From Porphyrobacter sp. (GTDB taxonomy: Bacteria; Pseudomonadota; Alphaproteobacteria; Sphingomonadales; Sphingomonadaceae), in NCBI GenBank assembly GCA_016125555.1, contig WGLN01000004.1, forward strand, positions 264,598-328,597: a stretch of DNA of 64,000 nt. The letters are read 5' to 3'. The notes beneath the pieces are model-generated. The model made no database searches, was not told the origin of the DNA, and worked only from the letters and a program-made list of their open reading frames with translations. Of this stretch, positions 19,974 to 28,708 are shown piece by piece; position 1 is the stretch's first letter; each line of letters starts with the position of its first letter. The position numbers were made by a program, and so were the translations under genes.

Positions 19974-21316
19974 CAGAATCGTCCTGCGTTGTTGCCGACC
20001 GGGAAGTACCGCCCGCGCAGCTGGGAAGGGGGACGCTCCACGAGGTGCGCCCAATAGTCGTAAACGAAGCCGCCCGCCGCCATCGCACCGGTGCAGGCAT
20101 CGAGATCGATATCGGCATATTCCGGGTGGTTGTTGCCGATCACCAGCGCATTGGCGCCGTCGCACGCCGCGACCAGGCTGTCCTCGATCCGCACGTCGAG
20201 CCCAAGCGCCTCGAGGTCGGCGCGCTTGACCACGCCGTCATAGAGAACCACCTCGCCGACCGCCGTATCGGCCAGCAGGCAATCGATGACCTTGAGCGAC
20301 ATCGAGCCGCGCAGATCGTCGGTCTCGGGGCGGCCCTTGAAGGCAATGCCGGCCACCGCCACCCGGTAAGGCGCCTCGGCCCGTTCCGCCAGGCGCGCGA
20401 TGATCGCACGGACGGTTTCTGCCGGCTGGCGCTCGTTGACCTGACGGCAGGCCGCGGTGATCTCGAGCGACGTTCCGAACTCCGATAGCGACGCCATCAG
20501 GATGTGCGGGTCCTTTTCGAGGCACGGTCCGCCGACCAGCCCCGGCAGGGCGACGTCGGTGCGCGGATATTCGAACTTGCCCGCGCGGATCACCTCGCCG
20601 GCGTTGATCCCGATCGCATCGCACGCCCGGGCAACCTCGTTCGCGAAGGCAAAACGGACATCGCGCGAGGTGTTGTCGATCAGCTTGATCATCTCGGCGG
20701 TCTCGAGATCGCTGACCCGCACCGTGGCACGTGTCAGCTTGCGGAACAGGGCATCGGCCCGGTTGGCGGCAGCATCGCTGTCGCCGGAGACGATTTGCGG
20801 CAGCTGCGCAAGTTCCTGCAGGGCCGCCCCCTCCAGCGTGCGCTCCGGACACATCGACAGGTGGAACTGCTTGCCGCTGGCGTCGAGCACCGGCTTCACC
20901 ACGTTGCGCGTGGTGCCGATCTTGACCGTCGAGCGAAGCACCACGAGCGCCCCATCCGCCATGTGATCGGCAACCTGGCGCGAAGCCTGCTCGATCATGT
21001 CGAGCCGCGGGCGGGTGGTGCCGGCGATCAGCGGGGTGCCCACCGTGATGATGTAGGCATCGGCGGTGAAGTCCGTGGCGAGCTCGGTGCAGGCCACGAA
21101 GTTGCCGTTGGCAATCACTGCCTGCAACGCCCTGTCGAGCCCCGTCTCGGAGAAGTGGGCCTGGCCCGAGTTGGCGAGGGAGACCACCTCTTCGCGCTTC
21201 TCGAGCCCGATCACCCGGCATCCGCGCTGTGCGAGCGCAACGGCCAGGGTAAGTCCGACATATCCGAGGCCTACTACGACGATCGTATCGGAAGCGGTCG
21301 TGGCACTGTCTGTCAT
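19973..21316 (-). CDS. UDP-sugar 6-dehydrogenase (nucleotide-sugar dehydrogenase)
   Basis: 447 residues. N-terminal NAD domain with VVGLGYVGLTLA, central domain with STVKIGTTRN and CPERTLEGAALQEL, the catalytic-Cys region GLVGGPCLEKDPH, and the C-terminal domain GIAFKGRPETDDLRGS. This is the WecC/TviB/VipA type, which oxidises UDP-HexNAc or UDP-hexose at C6 to the uronic acid using two NAD. ATG chosen at MTDSATTA with GGGAAA upstream. The gene opens the tightly overlapping dehydrogenase-epimerase-fcl group; a 128-base gap separates it from rfbB. Confidence 0.9.
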   Translation of the reverse strand: MTDSATTASDTIVVVGLGYVGLTLAVALAQRGCRVIGLEKREEVVSLANSGQAHFSETGLDRALQAVIANGNFVACTELATDFTADAYIITVGTPLIAGTTRPRLDMIEQASRQVADHMADGALVVLRSTVKIGTTRNVVKPVLDASGKQFHLSMCPERTLEGAALQELAQLPQIVSGDSDAAANRADALFRKLTRATVRVSDLETAEMIKLIDNTSRDVRFAFANEVARACDAIGINAGEVIRAGKFEYPRTDVALPGLVGGPCLEKDPHILMASLSEFGTSLEITAACRQVNERQPAETVRAIIARLAERAEAPYRVAVAGIAFKGRPETDDLRGSMSLKVIDCLLADTAVGEVVLYDGVVKRADLEALGLDVRIEDSLVAACDGANALVIGNNHPEYADIDLDACTGAMAAGGFVYDYWAHLVERPPSQLRGRYFPVGNNAGRF

Positions 21317-21444
21317 TTCAATTTCCCGAATTCGAGTGCGAGTAAGGCACCAACCCCTTTGCTGCTTTTGTCCTCGGGGATGGTGAGATGTCACATGTCC
21401 TGCGCGGCGCAACGGAGCGCCGGCTCGTCGATAGTCTGCGGCGC

Positions 21445-22500
21445 TCAGCTTCCTCCCGCGACAAGCGGTCGCCACCAGTGTTCGTGGGCAAGATACCAGC
21501 GCAGCGTCTGGCGAAGCCCCTCCGTGAACCGGTGCTGCGGCGCATAGCCGAGTTCGCCGCGCGCCTTGGTCTCGTCGATTGCGTAGCGGCGATCGTGGCC
21601 GGCGCGGTCGGTGACGAAGGTCTTGAGGCTGGCGGTCGGCTGGCCCTTGGCGGCCGGCGCATCCGGGTAGCGCGCGGCGAGGTCGTCAATTTCGGCGAAG
21701 GCGCGGTCGACCTCGGCGCAGATGGTGTCGATCACGGTCATGTTGGGCAGCTCCGCCCCGCCGCCGATATTGTAGGTCTCGCCCGGCGCGCCCTTCCTGA
21801 GGCACGCCTCGATCCCGCGGCAGTGGTCCTCGACGTGGAGCCAGTCACGCACGTTCATCCCGTCGCCGTAAATCGGCAGGTTGCGCCCGTGAAGCGCATT
21901 GAGGAGGAACAGCGGGATCAGCTTTTCAGGGTATTGGTAGGGCCCGTAATTGTTCGAGCAGTTGCTGGTCGTCACCTCCAACCCGAAGGTGTGGTGGTAG
22001 GCGCGCACCAGATGGTCGGACGCGGCCTTGCTCGCCGAATAGGGGGAGTTGGGGGCGTATGGCGTCGTCTCGGAAAAGGCCGGGTCGCCCGGCCCGAGCG
22101 AGCCGAACACCTCGTCGGTCGAGATGTGGTGGAAGCGATGCGGCTGGCCGCTGCCCGCCAGCCATACTGCACGCGCAGCCTTGAGGAGGCTGTTGGTGCC
22201 GAGGATGTTGGTCTCGATAAAGGCATCCGGCCCGCTGATCGAACGGTCGACGTGGCTTTCGGCGGCGAAGTGAACGAGCGTGTCGATGGCGTGTCCGCGC
22301 AGGAGACCTTCCACGAGCGCGGTGTCGCGGATATCGCCTTCCACGAGTTCGGCCGCCGTGCCTTCGAGGGTCGAGCGATTGCCGGCATAGGTGAGGGCAT
22401 CGAGCACGATCACCCGGTCTTCGGGGTGCTTCGCGTTCCAGTAATGCACGAAGTTTCCGCCGATGAAGCCGGCGCCTCCGGTGACGAGCAGATTAGCCAA
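21445..22500 (-). CDS. rfbB: dTDP-glucose 4,6-dehydratase
   Basis: Second step of dTDP-L-rhamnose synthesis, making dTDP-4-keto-6-deoxy-glucose. 351 residues: NAD motif GGAGFIGGNFV, HISTDEVFGSLG (Thr-Asp-Glu catalytic set), YSASKAASDHLV (Tyr-x-x-x-Lys), and SNCSNNYGPYQYPEKLIPL, a family hallmark. The start is a TTG (MANLLVTGGAG): it is the only start that gives the right N-terminus, it is preceded by AGGAAGCGAAGC, and it overlaps the end of rfbD by eight bases. The frame is open further upstream but only as the shadow of rfbD. Confidence 0.95.
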   Translation of the reverse strand: MANLLVTGGAGFIGGNFVHYWNAKHPEDRVIVLDALTYAGNRSTLEGTAAELVEGDIRDTALVEGLLRGHAIDTLVHFAAESHVDRSISGPDAFIETNILGTNSLLKAARAVWLAGSGQPHRFHHISTDEVFGSLGPGDPAFSETTPYAPNSPYSASKAASDHLVRAYHHTFGLEVTTSNCSNNYGPYQYPEKLIPLFLLNALHGRNLPIYGDGMNVRDWLHVEDHCRGIEACLRKGAPGETYNIGGGAELPNMTVIDTICAEVDRAFAEIDDLAARYPDAPAAKGQPTASLKTFVTDRAGHDRRYAIDETKARGELGYAPQHRFTEGLRQTLRWYLAHEHWWRPLVAGGS

Positions 22501-23350
22501 GCTTCGCTTCCTCTTCGAGCATCCGGCGCAGGTTGGTTCGCCAATGCACCGCCTCTTCTTCCAGCACCGCCCGCGTAGCGCCGCATTCGAGCAGCGAGAA
22601 GGCAGGACGTTTTGCAGGCGTCGGATAGTCGGCGGTGGTGATCGGACGGATGGGCGGGATGCGGGAGATGAGCCCCAGCGCATGCGCCTCCTCGGCGATC
22701 GCGACAGCGAAGTCGTACCAGCTCGCCACCCCCGCATCGCAATGGTGGAAGGTCCCGGTGCCCTTGCGCTCGACCAGCCCCCAGATCGCGCGCGCCAGTC
22801 CCGTTGCCCAGGTCGGGGCGCCGATCTGGTCGGCGACGACCCGCACTTCCTCGCGCTCCTTCATCAGCCGGATCATGGTCCGCACGAAGTTTGCTCCGCC
22901 TGCCTCGTAGACCCAGGCGGTGCGCACCAGCAGGTCATCGCTGCGCAGGTGGTCTTCGCCCTCGGCCTTGGTGCGGCCATAGGCGCTTTGCGGATTGCGC
23001 TTTGCATCGGGAGCGTAGGGTGCGGACGCGGTGCCGTCGAAGACATAATCCGTCGAGACATGGACCACCTTGCCGCCCGAGCCGGCCATCGCCTCGACCA
23101 TCAGCGCGACGGCATCGGCATTGATCGCCCGCGCCAGCGCCTCCTCGCCTTCCGCCTTGTCGACGGCGGTATAGGCGGCGGCGTTGATGATCACATCGGG
23201 CGCCTCGACCACCAGCCGCGCGGTGAGCATCGGGGCGTCGGTAAGATCGACATCCTCGACATCGACGGCATTGATATCGGCCCACGTAGGCGCCGTGCGT
23301 TGCAGCGCGCCGCCGAGCTGGCCGTTGGCCCCGGTGATCAGGATTCTCAT
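22493..23350 (-). CDS. rfbD: dTDP-4-dehydrorhamnose reductase
   Basis: Last step of dTDP-L-rhamnose synthesis (NADPH reduction at C4). 285 residues: GANGQLGGAL dinucleotide-binding motif, STDYVFDGT, and the catalytic Tyr-x-x-x-Lys in SAYGRTKAEGE, with RTAWVYEAGGANFV and DQIGAPTWA as family signatures. Its 3' end overlaps rfbB, and a 74-base gap separates it from the SDR gene upstream. Same-strand order in this region is rfbA, rfbC, GMC oxidoreductase, SDR, rfbD, rfbB. Confidence 0.95.
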   Translation of the reverse strand: MRILITGANGQLGGALQRTAPTWADINAVDVEDVDLTDAPMLTARLVVEAPDVIINAAAYTAVDKAEGEEALARAINADAVALMVEAMAGSGGKVVHVSTDYVFDGTASAPYAPDAKRNPQSAYGRTKAEGEDHLRSDDLLVRTAWVYEAGGANFVRTMIRLMKEREEVRVVADQIGAPTWATGLARAIWGLVERKGTGTFHHCDAGVASWYDFAVAIAEEAHALGLISRIPPIRPITTADYPTPAKRPAFSLLECGATRAVLEEEAVHWRTNLRRMLEEEAKLG

Positions 23351-23424
23351 GGCGCAGCCTTCCGCGCCCGGCCCGCGCCGACTGCCCGATCCATCGAGAC
23401 GGTGAGGTAATCCATCCTGCCCTC

Positions 23425-24165
23425 CTACCTTCGCAGCACGACGCGCTTCAAGGCGGCCTTCCAGCTCTCGTTCAGGCGGATTTCGCGGCCTTCCTGGAAA
23501 AACCGCCCCTGCGGACCATCACGACCGCATTCGATCAAGGGCAGCAGTGCCGGGAAGATCGCCTCGGGATCGTTGCCGTGCTCGCTCATCGCCGTCCGGG
23601 TTGCGCCCGGATTGAATTCGTTGATCAGCACATCGGGATAACGGTCGCGGTCGATCTCGTTGGCGATCCCTCTCACCAGCGAGTGCAGCGCACCTTTCGA
23701 CACCGAATAGGCAAGCGATCCGGGGAGCGGATTGAGATCGGCCAGCGACCCCATCACGACCACGCGTCCATGATTGCGCTCCATCATGCCGGGCAGCACC
23801 GCACGGACCGCGTTGGCGACACCCACAACGTTGATGCGCAGGACCTCCTCGAGATGCGCAGCGGATTGATCGAGAAAGAAGGCCTTCGGATAGACCGCCG
23901 CTGCGGCGACAAGCCCATCGACCGGCCCCAGCGCCTTGGCCGCTGCCGCAAAGGCGGAGCTGCAAGCCGCATTGTCCGCGACATCCGCTTCCCGCGTGAA
24001 TACCCCCTCACCCACGACGCCGAGGGCCGCGAGCGCCGCCTTGTTGCGACCGATCGCGGTGACGCGGTAGCCGGCATGCGCAAACTGGCGGACAAGCGCG
24101 CTGCCGATGCCGCCGGTCGCGCCGGTGATGACGATGTGACGATTGCGGGCGCTCGTTGCGTTCAT
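23425..24165 (-). CDS. Short-chain dehydrogenase/reductase
   Basis: 246 residues, classical SDR. Cofactor motif TGATGGIGSALV, the NNAG-equivalent region is changed to AAAAVYPK, and the active site is Ser (MGSLADL) with YSVSKGALHS (Tyr-x-x-x-Lys). The change in the NAG region is tolerated in the family but unusual. Its position inside the dTDP-rhamnose operon, directly after and overlapping a GMC oxidoreductase gene, suggests the two act in sequence on a polysaccharide precursor, for example an oxidation-reduction epimerisation; this is inference. ATG chosen with AAGGAGC nine bases upstream. Confidence 0.82.
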   Translation of the reverse strand: MNATSARNRHIVITGATGGIGSALVRQFAHAGYRVTAIGRNKAALAALGVVGEGVFTREADVADNAACSSAFAAAAKALGPVDGLVAAAAVYPKAFFLDQSAAHLEEVLRINVVGVANAVRAVLPGMMERNHGRVVVMGSLADLNPLPGSLAYSVSKGALHSLVRGIANEIDRDRYPDVLINEFNPGATRTAMSEHGNDPEAIFPALLPLIECGRDGPQGRFFQEGREIRLNESWKAALKRVVLRR

Positions 24166-25861
24166 GTGCCGCAGCTCCTTGCATAGAGGCGATCTGCAAG
24201 TCCCGCTGCATGCGCAGCGCAAATGCTTTCGGCGCAGCGCGCGGGGCGAACGGTGCGGACCATTGCGCCCCCCTTGCACCGATGACCGCGTCGGCCACCC
24301 GCAGCGCGTGCGCGGCAACCGTTAGCGCGGGATTGATCCCGAGGCTCGACGGGAAAACCGAGGCATCGGCGATGAACAGGTCGGGCTGGTCCCATACCCG
24401 ACCGCATTTGTCGGTGACGGCATGGTCGGGAGAGCGTCCCATCCGGCAGGTGCCCATGGGATGCCCGTAATTGGGTTCCCCCGCAGGAAGCGCGAACCGC
24501 ACGGGAAGCGGGGCGAAGGCTTCGCGCGCCAGCTTGCGGAAGTGCTTCACGCGCTGCACCAGCTCTTCGCGGGGCCGATAAGTGACAGCGATCCGCTCGA
24601 TGCCGTCCTCCTTGTCCGTCACGCTGGCAACCCTGCTGTCGCGGTAAGGCAGGTCCTGGATCGGCGCGAAATAGAGCTCCGAGCCTTCGAGCAGGCGCGC
24701 CGCGACCTCTCCCGCAGGGCGCATCACCAGCCGGCCGAGGGCGCCCAAATCGACACCCGCCTCGCGCGCCGCGCTGTTGAGGAACTGCGCGATCATGCCG
24801 GGCTTCAGCACCAGCCCCATGGACTGGCATTCGGCCAGCGGCATGGCTCCGTCGAAATAGTGGTCGCGAAAGGCGATGACCTTGCGCGGGCCATAGAGCG
24901 CGTCCGCGTCAGGCACGGTGACCGCGAGCAGCTCGTTAGCGTGGAACATCAATCCGCGCCCGACCAGATCAGGCACCTCCCCGTCCCAGATTTGGTCCGA
25001 CTTCTGGAGCAGGCGCGGCGTGTTGAGCGCGCCGGCTGCGAGCACGATCGTTTGCGCCCGGCTCGATTGCGCATTGCCGTCACGGTCTGTCCAGAGCACG
25101 TCCCATGCCCGGTCGGGCCTGCGTCGGATTTGCTGCACCACCGCACCGAATACGAGTGTTACGCGGGCCTGCCGCGCCATCGCGGGCTCGAGCGCGCGGT
25201 TGTAGCCATCCGACTTGCATCCCCGCCCGCAGGCGCTGCCCTGGCACTCGGAACATCCGGGGCGGTATGCGATCGCAGTGTGCATCCGGAACGGATGGCG
25301 GCCGCTGGCGCGCAACGTCTCGAACATGAGATGATGCCCAGGCGACAGCGGCGGTGGCGGTCCCAGTTCGGCGTCGTCATCCGGATCGAGCGGGTCGCGC
25401 GTGCCGACCGGACGAAGCAGTCGTTCCGCCCGGCGATAGGCATCGAGGAACGCGTCATAGTCCACCGGCCAGGCGTTGGGCAGGGCCGCTTCGGTGCCCC
25501 CGCCCCAGTCCCGGGGCTGGAAATCCTCCTCGAAGTCGCGCCGGGTCGCGCGCCCGAGCGCGGCACCATAGACCCGGCCCGAGCCGCCCGGACCCACCCC
25601 GATCACGCAATCGGCGCGTCGGTACCGCCGGCCTTCGGCGCGCCGCAGCATCACGTCCTCGCTCCAGCGGTCGCCGGGACGAGCCCCTCCAAGGCCCAGC
25701 GCGCGCTGGACCAGGCTGCGGCGCTGAGCGGGGGCAGCCTCCCGCGGGCCGAGTTCCAGCGCCAGCACCCGCATCCCGGCATCGCCGCATGACCCTGCCA
25801 CGATCGAACCGGCCATCCCGACGCCGACGACGACGACATCGAAGGTATCCGCACCGCTCAT
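24008..25861 (-). CDS. GMC-family FAD oxidoreductase
   Basis: Flavoprotein alcohol oxidoreductase. ADP-binding motif VVVGVGMAGSIVAG at the N-terminus, a GMC substrate domain, and the C-terminal FAD region NYGHPMGTCRMG followed by LFIADASVFPSSLGINPALT. A cluster of four Cys (CSECQGSACGRGC) near residue 210 resembles that in other sugar-chain GMC proteins. The recognisable protein ends near residue 560; the frame then runs about 50 more codons into the start of the SDR gene, giving a low-complexity Arg-rich tail. So the natural end may be earlier and the stop lost or frameshifted. 617 residues as drawn. The substrate is unknown; neighbours imply a sugar-related role. Confidence 0.8.
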   Translation of the reverse strand: MSGADTFDVVVVGVGMAGSIVAGSCGDAGMRVLALELGPREAAPAQRRSLVQRALGLGGARPGDRWSEDVMLRRAEGRRYRRADCVIGVGPGGSGRVYGAALGRATRRDFEEDFQPRDWGGGTEAALPNAWPVDYDAFLDAYRRAERLLRPVGTRDPLDPDDDAELGPPPPLSPGHHLMFETLRASGRHPFRMHTAIAYRPGCSECQGSACGRGCKSDGYNRALEPAMARQARVTLVFGAVVQQIRRRPDRAWDVLWTDRDGNAQSSRAQTIVLAAGALNTPRLLQKSDQIWDGEVPDLVGRGLMFHANELLAVTVPDADALYGPRKVIAFRDHYFDGAMPLAECQSMGLVLKPGMIAQFLNSAAREAGVDLGALGRLVMRPAGEVAARLLEGSELYFAPIQDLPYRDSRVASVTDKEDGIERIAVTYRPREELVQRVKHFRKLAREAFAPLPVRFALPAGEPNYGHPMGTCRMGRSPDHAVTDKCGRVWDQPDLFIADASVFPSSLGINPALTVAAHALRVADAVIGARGAQWSAPFAPRAAPKAFALRMQRDLQIASMQGAAAHERNERPQSSHRHHRRDRRHRQRACPPVCACRLPRHRDRSQQGGARGPRRRG

Positions 25862-25907
25862 CGCGCAAGATCCGCAGCTTGCCGGACGGGATGCGTACAC
25901 CGCCGGA

Positions 25908-26453
25908 TCATGGGAACGTCGGAACTTCGCCGAGCGCCAGGCCGCGGCGATCCTTGTCGGAGAGCGTCGCGGCGAGGCCAGCGAGTGGCCAGTCGATGCC
26001 CACCGCAGGGTCATCCCACGCCAGGGTCTGCTCACTCTGGGGGAGATATGGCGCGGTGCACTTGTAGAGGAAATCGGTGTCGTCCTCGAGCGTGAGGAAG
26101 CCGTGGGCAAAGCCCTCGGGGATCCACAGCATCCGCTTGTTCGTTTCGCTGAGCTCGACGCCCACCCAGCGCCCGAAATGCGGCGACGACTTGCGCAGGT
26201 CGACCGCGACATCGAACACCGCGCCGCGCGTCACCCGCACCAGCTTGCCTTGCGGCCCCGGGTTCTGGAAATGCAAGCCCCGCAGCACGCCCTTCTGCGA
26301 ACGGCTGTGATTGTCCTGCACGAAGCGGAGGTCGAGCCCGGCCGCGGCGAAGGCGGCGGCGTTCCAGGTCTCGAGGAAAAAGCCGCGCGCATCGCCGAAC
26401 ACGCGCGGTTCGATGATCAGCACTTCGGGAATGGCGGTGGGAACGATGTTCAC
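25908..26453 (-). CDS. rfbC: dTDP-4-dehydrorhamnose 3,5-epimerase
   Basis: Third step of dTDP-L-rhamnose synthesis. 181 residues, cupin fold. Family marks: the [12 protein letters not shown] strand, [20 protein letters not shown] with the catalytic His, and [15 protein letters not shown]. The start overlaps the rfbA stop as ATGA, so expression is coupled. Confidence 0.95.
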   Translation of the reverse strand: MNIVPTAIPEVLIIEPRVFGDARGFFLETWNAAAFAAAGLDLRFVQDNHSRSQKGVLRGLHFQNPGPQGKLVRVTRGAVFDVAVDLRKSSPHFGRWVGVELSETNKRMLWIPEGFAHGFLTLEDDTDFLYKCTAPYLPQSEQTLAWDDPAVGIDWPLAGLAATLSDKDRRGLALGEVPTFP

Positions 26454-27346
26454 GGCAGCGCGGGCCTGTCGAGCAGGCCGAGCAGATATTCGCCGTAACC
26501 CGATTTCCGCAGCGGTTCGGCGATCTCACGCAGCCGGTCGGCGCTGATGAAGCCCTGCCGCCAGGCAATCTCCTCGGGGCATGAAATCTTCAAGCCCTGC
26601 CGTTCCTCGGTAATCCGCACATAGGTCGCCGCGTCCAGCAGCGAGGCATGGGTGCCCGTATCGAGCCAGGCGAAGCCGCGCCCCATGATCTCGACCGACA
26701 TGGAGCCGTCGTCGAGATAGAGACGGTTCAGATCGGTGATCTCGAACTCGCCGCGCCGCGAAGGCTTGAGGTCGCGGGCGCGGTCCACCACCGTGTGGTC
26801 GTAGAAATAGAGCCCGGTAACGGCGTAGTTCGACTTGGGAACCGCGGGCTTTTCCTCGATCGAGACGGCCTTCCCCGCAGCGTCGAACTCGACCACGCCG
26901 AAGGCCTGCGGATCGTTGACGCGATAGGCAAAGACGGTCGCCCCGGTGTCCCGCGCATTGGCACTGCGCAGCAGGTCGGGCAGGCCGTGACCGTAGAAGA
27001 TGTTGTCCCCGAGGATCAGCGCACTCGGGCCGCCGCGCACGAAATCGGCACCGATGTGGAAGGCCTGGGCGAGGCCTTCGGGGCGGGGCTGCACCGCATA
27101 GGACAGCGAGACGCCGAAATCCGAGCCGTCTCCGAGGACCCGCTGGAACTGCGCGGCATCCTCGGGCGTGGTGATGATCAGGATCTCGCGAATCCCCGCC
27201 AGCATCAGGGTGCTGAGCGGATAGTAGATCATCGGCTTGTCGAAGATCGGCATGAGCTGCTTCGAAACGCCCCGCGTGAGCGGATAGAGGCGCGTGCCCG
27301 AGCCGCCAGCAAGGATGATGCCCCGCCTGTTGCTGTCGAATCCCAT
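26450..27346 (-). CDS. rfbA: Glucose-1-phosphate thymidylyltransferase
   Basis: First step of dTDP-L-rhamnose synthesis: dTTP plus glucose-1-phosphate. 298 residues. The nucleotidyltransferase signature [16 protein letters not shown] is at the N-terminus, followed by [17 protein letters not shown] and [13 protein letters not shown]. The ATG before MGFDSNRR was chosen, with GGGGTAAC upstream. It heads the reverse-strand sugar operon, and the 181 bases between it and the nucleotidyltransferase gene of the lasso cluster form a divergent promoter region in which I see no clear operator. Confidence 0.95.
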   Translation of the reverse strand: MGFDSNRRGIILAGGSGTRLYPLTRGVSKQLMPIFDKPMIYYPLSTLMLAGIREILIITTPEDAAQFQRVLGDGSDFGVSLSYAVQPRPEGLAQAFHIGADFVRGGPSALILGDNIFYGHGLPDLLRSANARDTGATVFAYRVNDPQAFGVVEFDAAGKAVSIEEKPAVPKSNYAVTGLYFYDHTVVDRARDLKPSRRGEFEITDLNRLYLDDGSMSVEIMGRGFAWLDTGTHASLLDAATYVRITEERQGLKISCPEEIAWRQGFISADRLREIAEPLRKSGYGEYLLGLLDRPALP

Positions 27347-27527
27347 GACAGAGTTACCCCGTCTCGCCCAATGGTGCGGCCGGATGCCGCATCGCAGCAT
27401 GGGCAATTGGGGTCAACCGCAAAGTCCGGTGGAGCGCCGCCGAGGGCGTGAATGCAGTGTCATTTGCGAAGCAATGCTCTAAGAGCGACCGACGCCGCAG
27501 GGCAACAGGGAAAAGCGAGCGCGACAG

Positions 27528-28708
27528 GTGCAGACCGCGAAAGCGAACGAAACGGCGGATCTCTATCTCGCCGCCTGCGTGCGCGCGGCCCTTGCCGGGA
27601 CCCCCGCCCCCGCATGGCCTTTTGCCGCGGGCGAGGCCGAAACGGCCGGCGCCGTCGCGGCGCGCACCGCGTTCCACGGCATCGCCGCGTTGATCGGCCA
27701 GGCGCCGGGCGCCCTGACGGGATGGCCCGAGGAGGCCGCCGCACCGCTGCGCGAGGAAATGCGCCTCGCCGTTCTCTGGGAGCAGATGCACCGGAACCGC
27801 CTTGTCCAGATCATCGAGCGCCTCGCGGAGGCCGGGGTCGACACCATCGCGATGAAGGGCACTGCGCTCGCCTACCTGCATTATTCCGATCCGGCGGCCC
27901 GTCGCCGCGGCGACACCGACATGCTCATCCGGGCTCGCGATCTTGCGCTGACCCGCAAAATTCTTTCGGCGAGCGGCTGTTATCTGAAGGAAAACCCGCT
28001 GGGCCTGTTTTTTCAGGAAACCTGGCTCTTCGACGCGGGAGCGGGAATGACCCACGCGATCGACTTGCACTGGGAAGCGGTCGATCACGCTCTCCTGCAG
28101 AAAATCCTGCCGACACAAGCCTTCTGGGATGGGCGACGACCGATTGCGGCATTATCCCCCCATATCGCCGCGCCCGAGCCGCTGCTGATGCTGGTCCAGG
28201 GCGCTCTCAACCAAGCCTGGCATGTGGCGAGAGGATATCAGGTCGGCGAGGCGCGGGAATTCGGCGGCCGCCGGCTCATCTGGTCGGTCGACTATGCCTG
28301 CATCACGGCCGAATTCGGCGCAAAGGAGTGGGGCCGCCTGGCCGCATTCTGCGAGGAGAACGATGCTGCGGCAATCGTCCATCGCGCGCTCGTCGGCGCG
28401 TGCCGCGACGTCGGCCTCGCCGTCCCGGCTGCGGTCATGGAGCGGCTGGCCGCTGCGGCGAAGGGATCCGCGATACCGGCATTCCTGGGCAATCGCGATC
28501 CGATCGCGGATTTCCGGGTGAACCTGCGCGCCACCCGCACCCCGTTCGCCAAACTGCAAATGATCCTGACGATGGCATTTCCGGCGCGGAGCCACCTCGA
28601 GAGCAAGTACCCGGAGGCAAGGCGATGGCCCACCGCCGCACTGCATCTCCGGCGCTATGCCGAGGGCCTCGTCAGGCTAGTGAGGGCCGCACGGGAGCGC
28701 AGCCGTGA
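27528..28708 (+). CDS. Nucleotidyltransferase-family protein of the lasso cluster (3' end unclear)
   Basis: Resembles the NTP_transf_5 nucleotidyltransferase family often found with HPr-kinase-like genes in lasso clusters. Seen: MKGTALAYLHY (Lys110) and GDTDMLI with Asp129 and Asp131 as metal ligands, then a helical C-terminal half. In characterised Bacillus lasso clusters such a protein acts with the kinase to attach sugar to the phosphate; the same is possible here. GTG start. The family protein should end near residue 390, but this frame has no stop there and stays open to 29732, out of frame with the exporter gene. The drawn end is the TGA of a GTGA junction with the exporter start, reachable only by a frame change. 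Confidence 0.65.
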
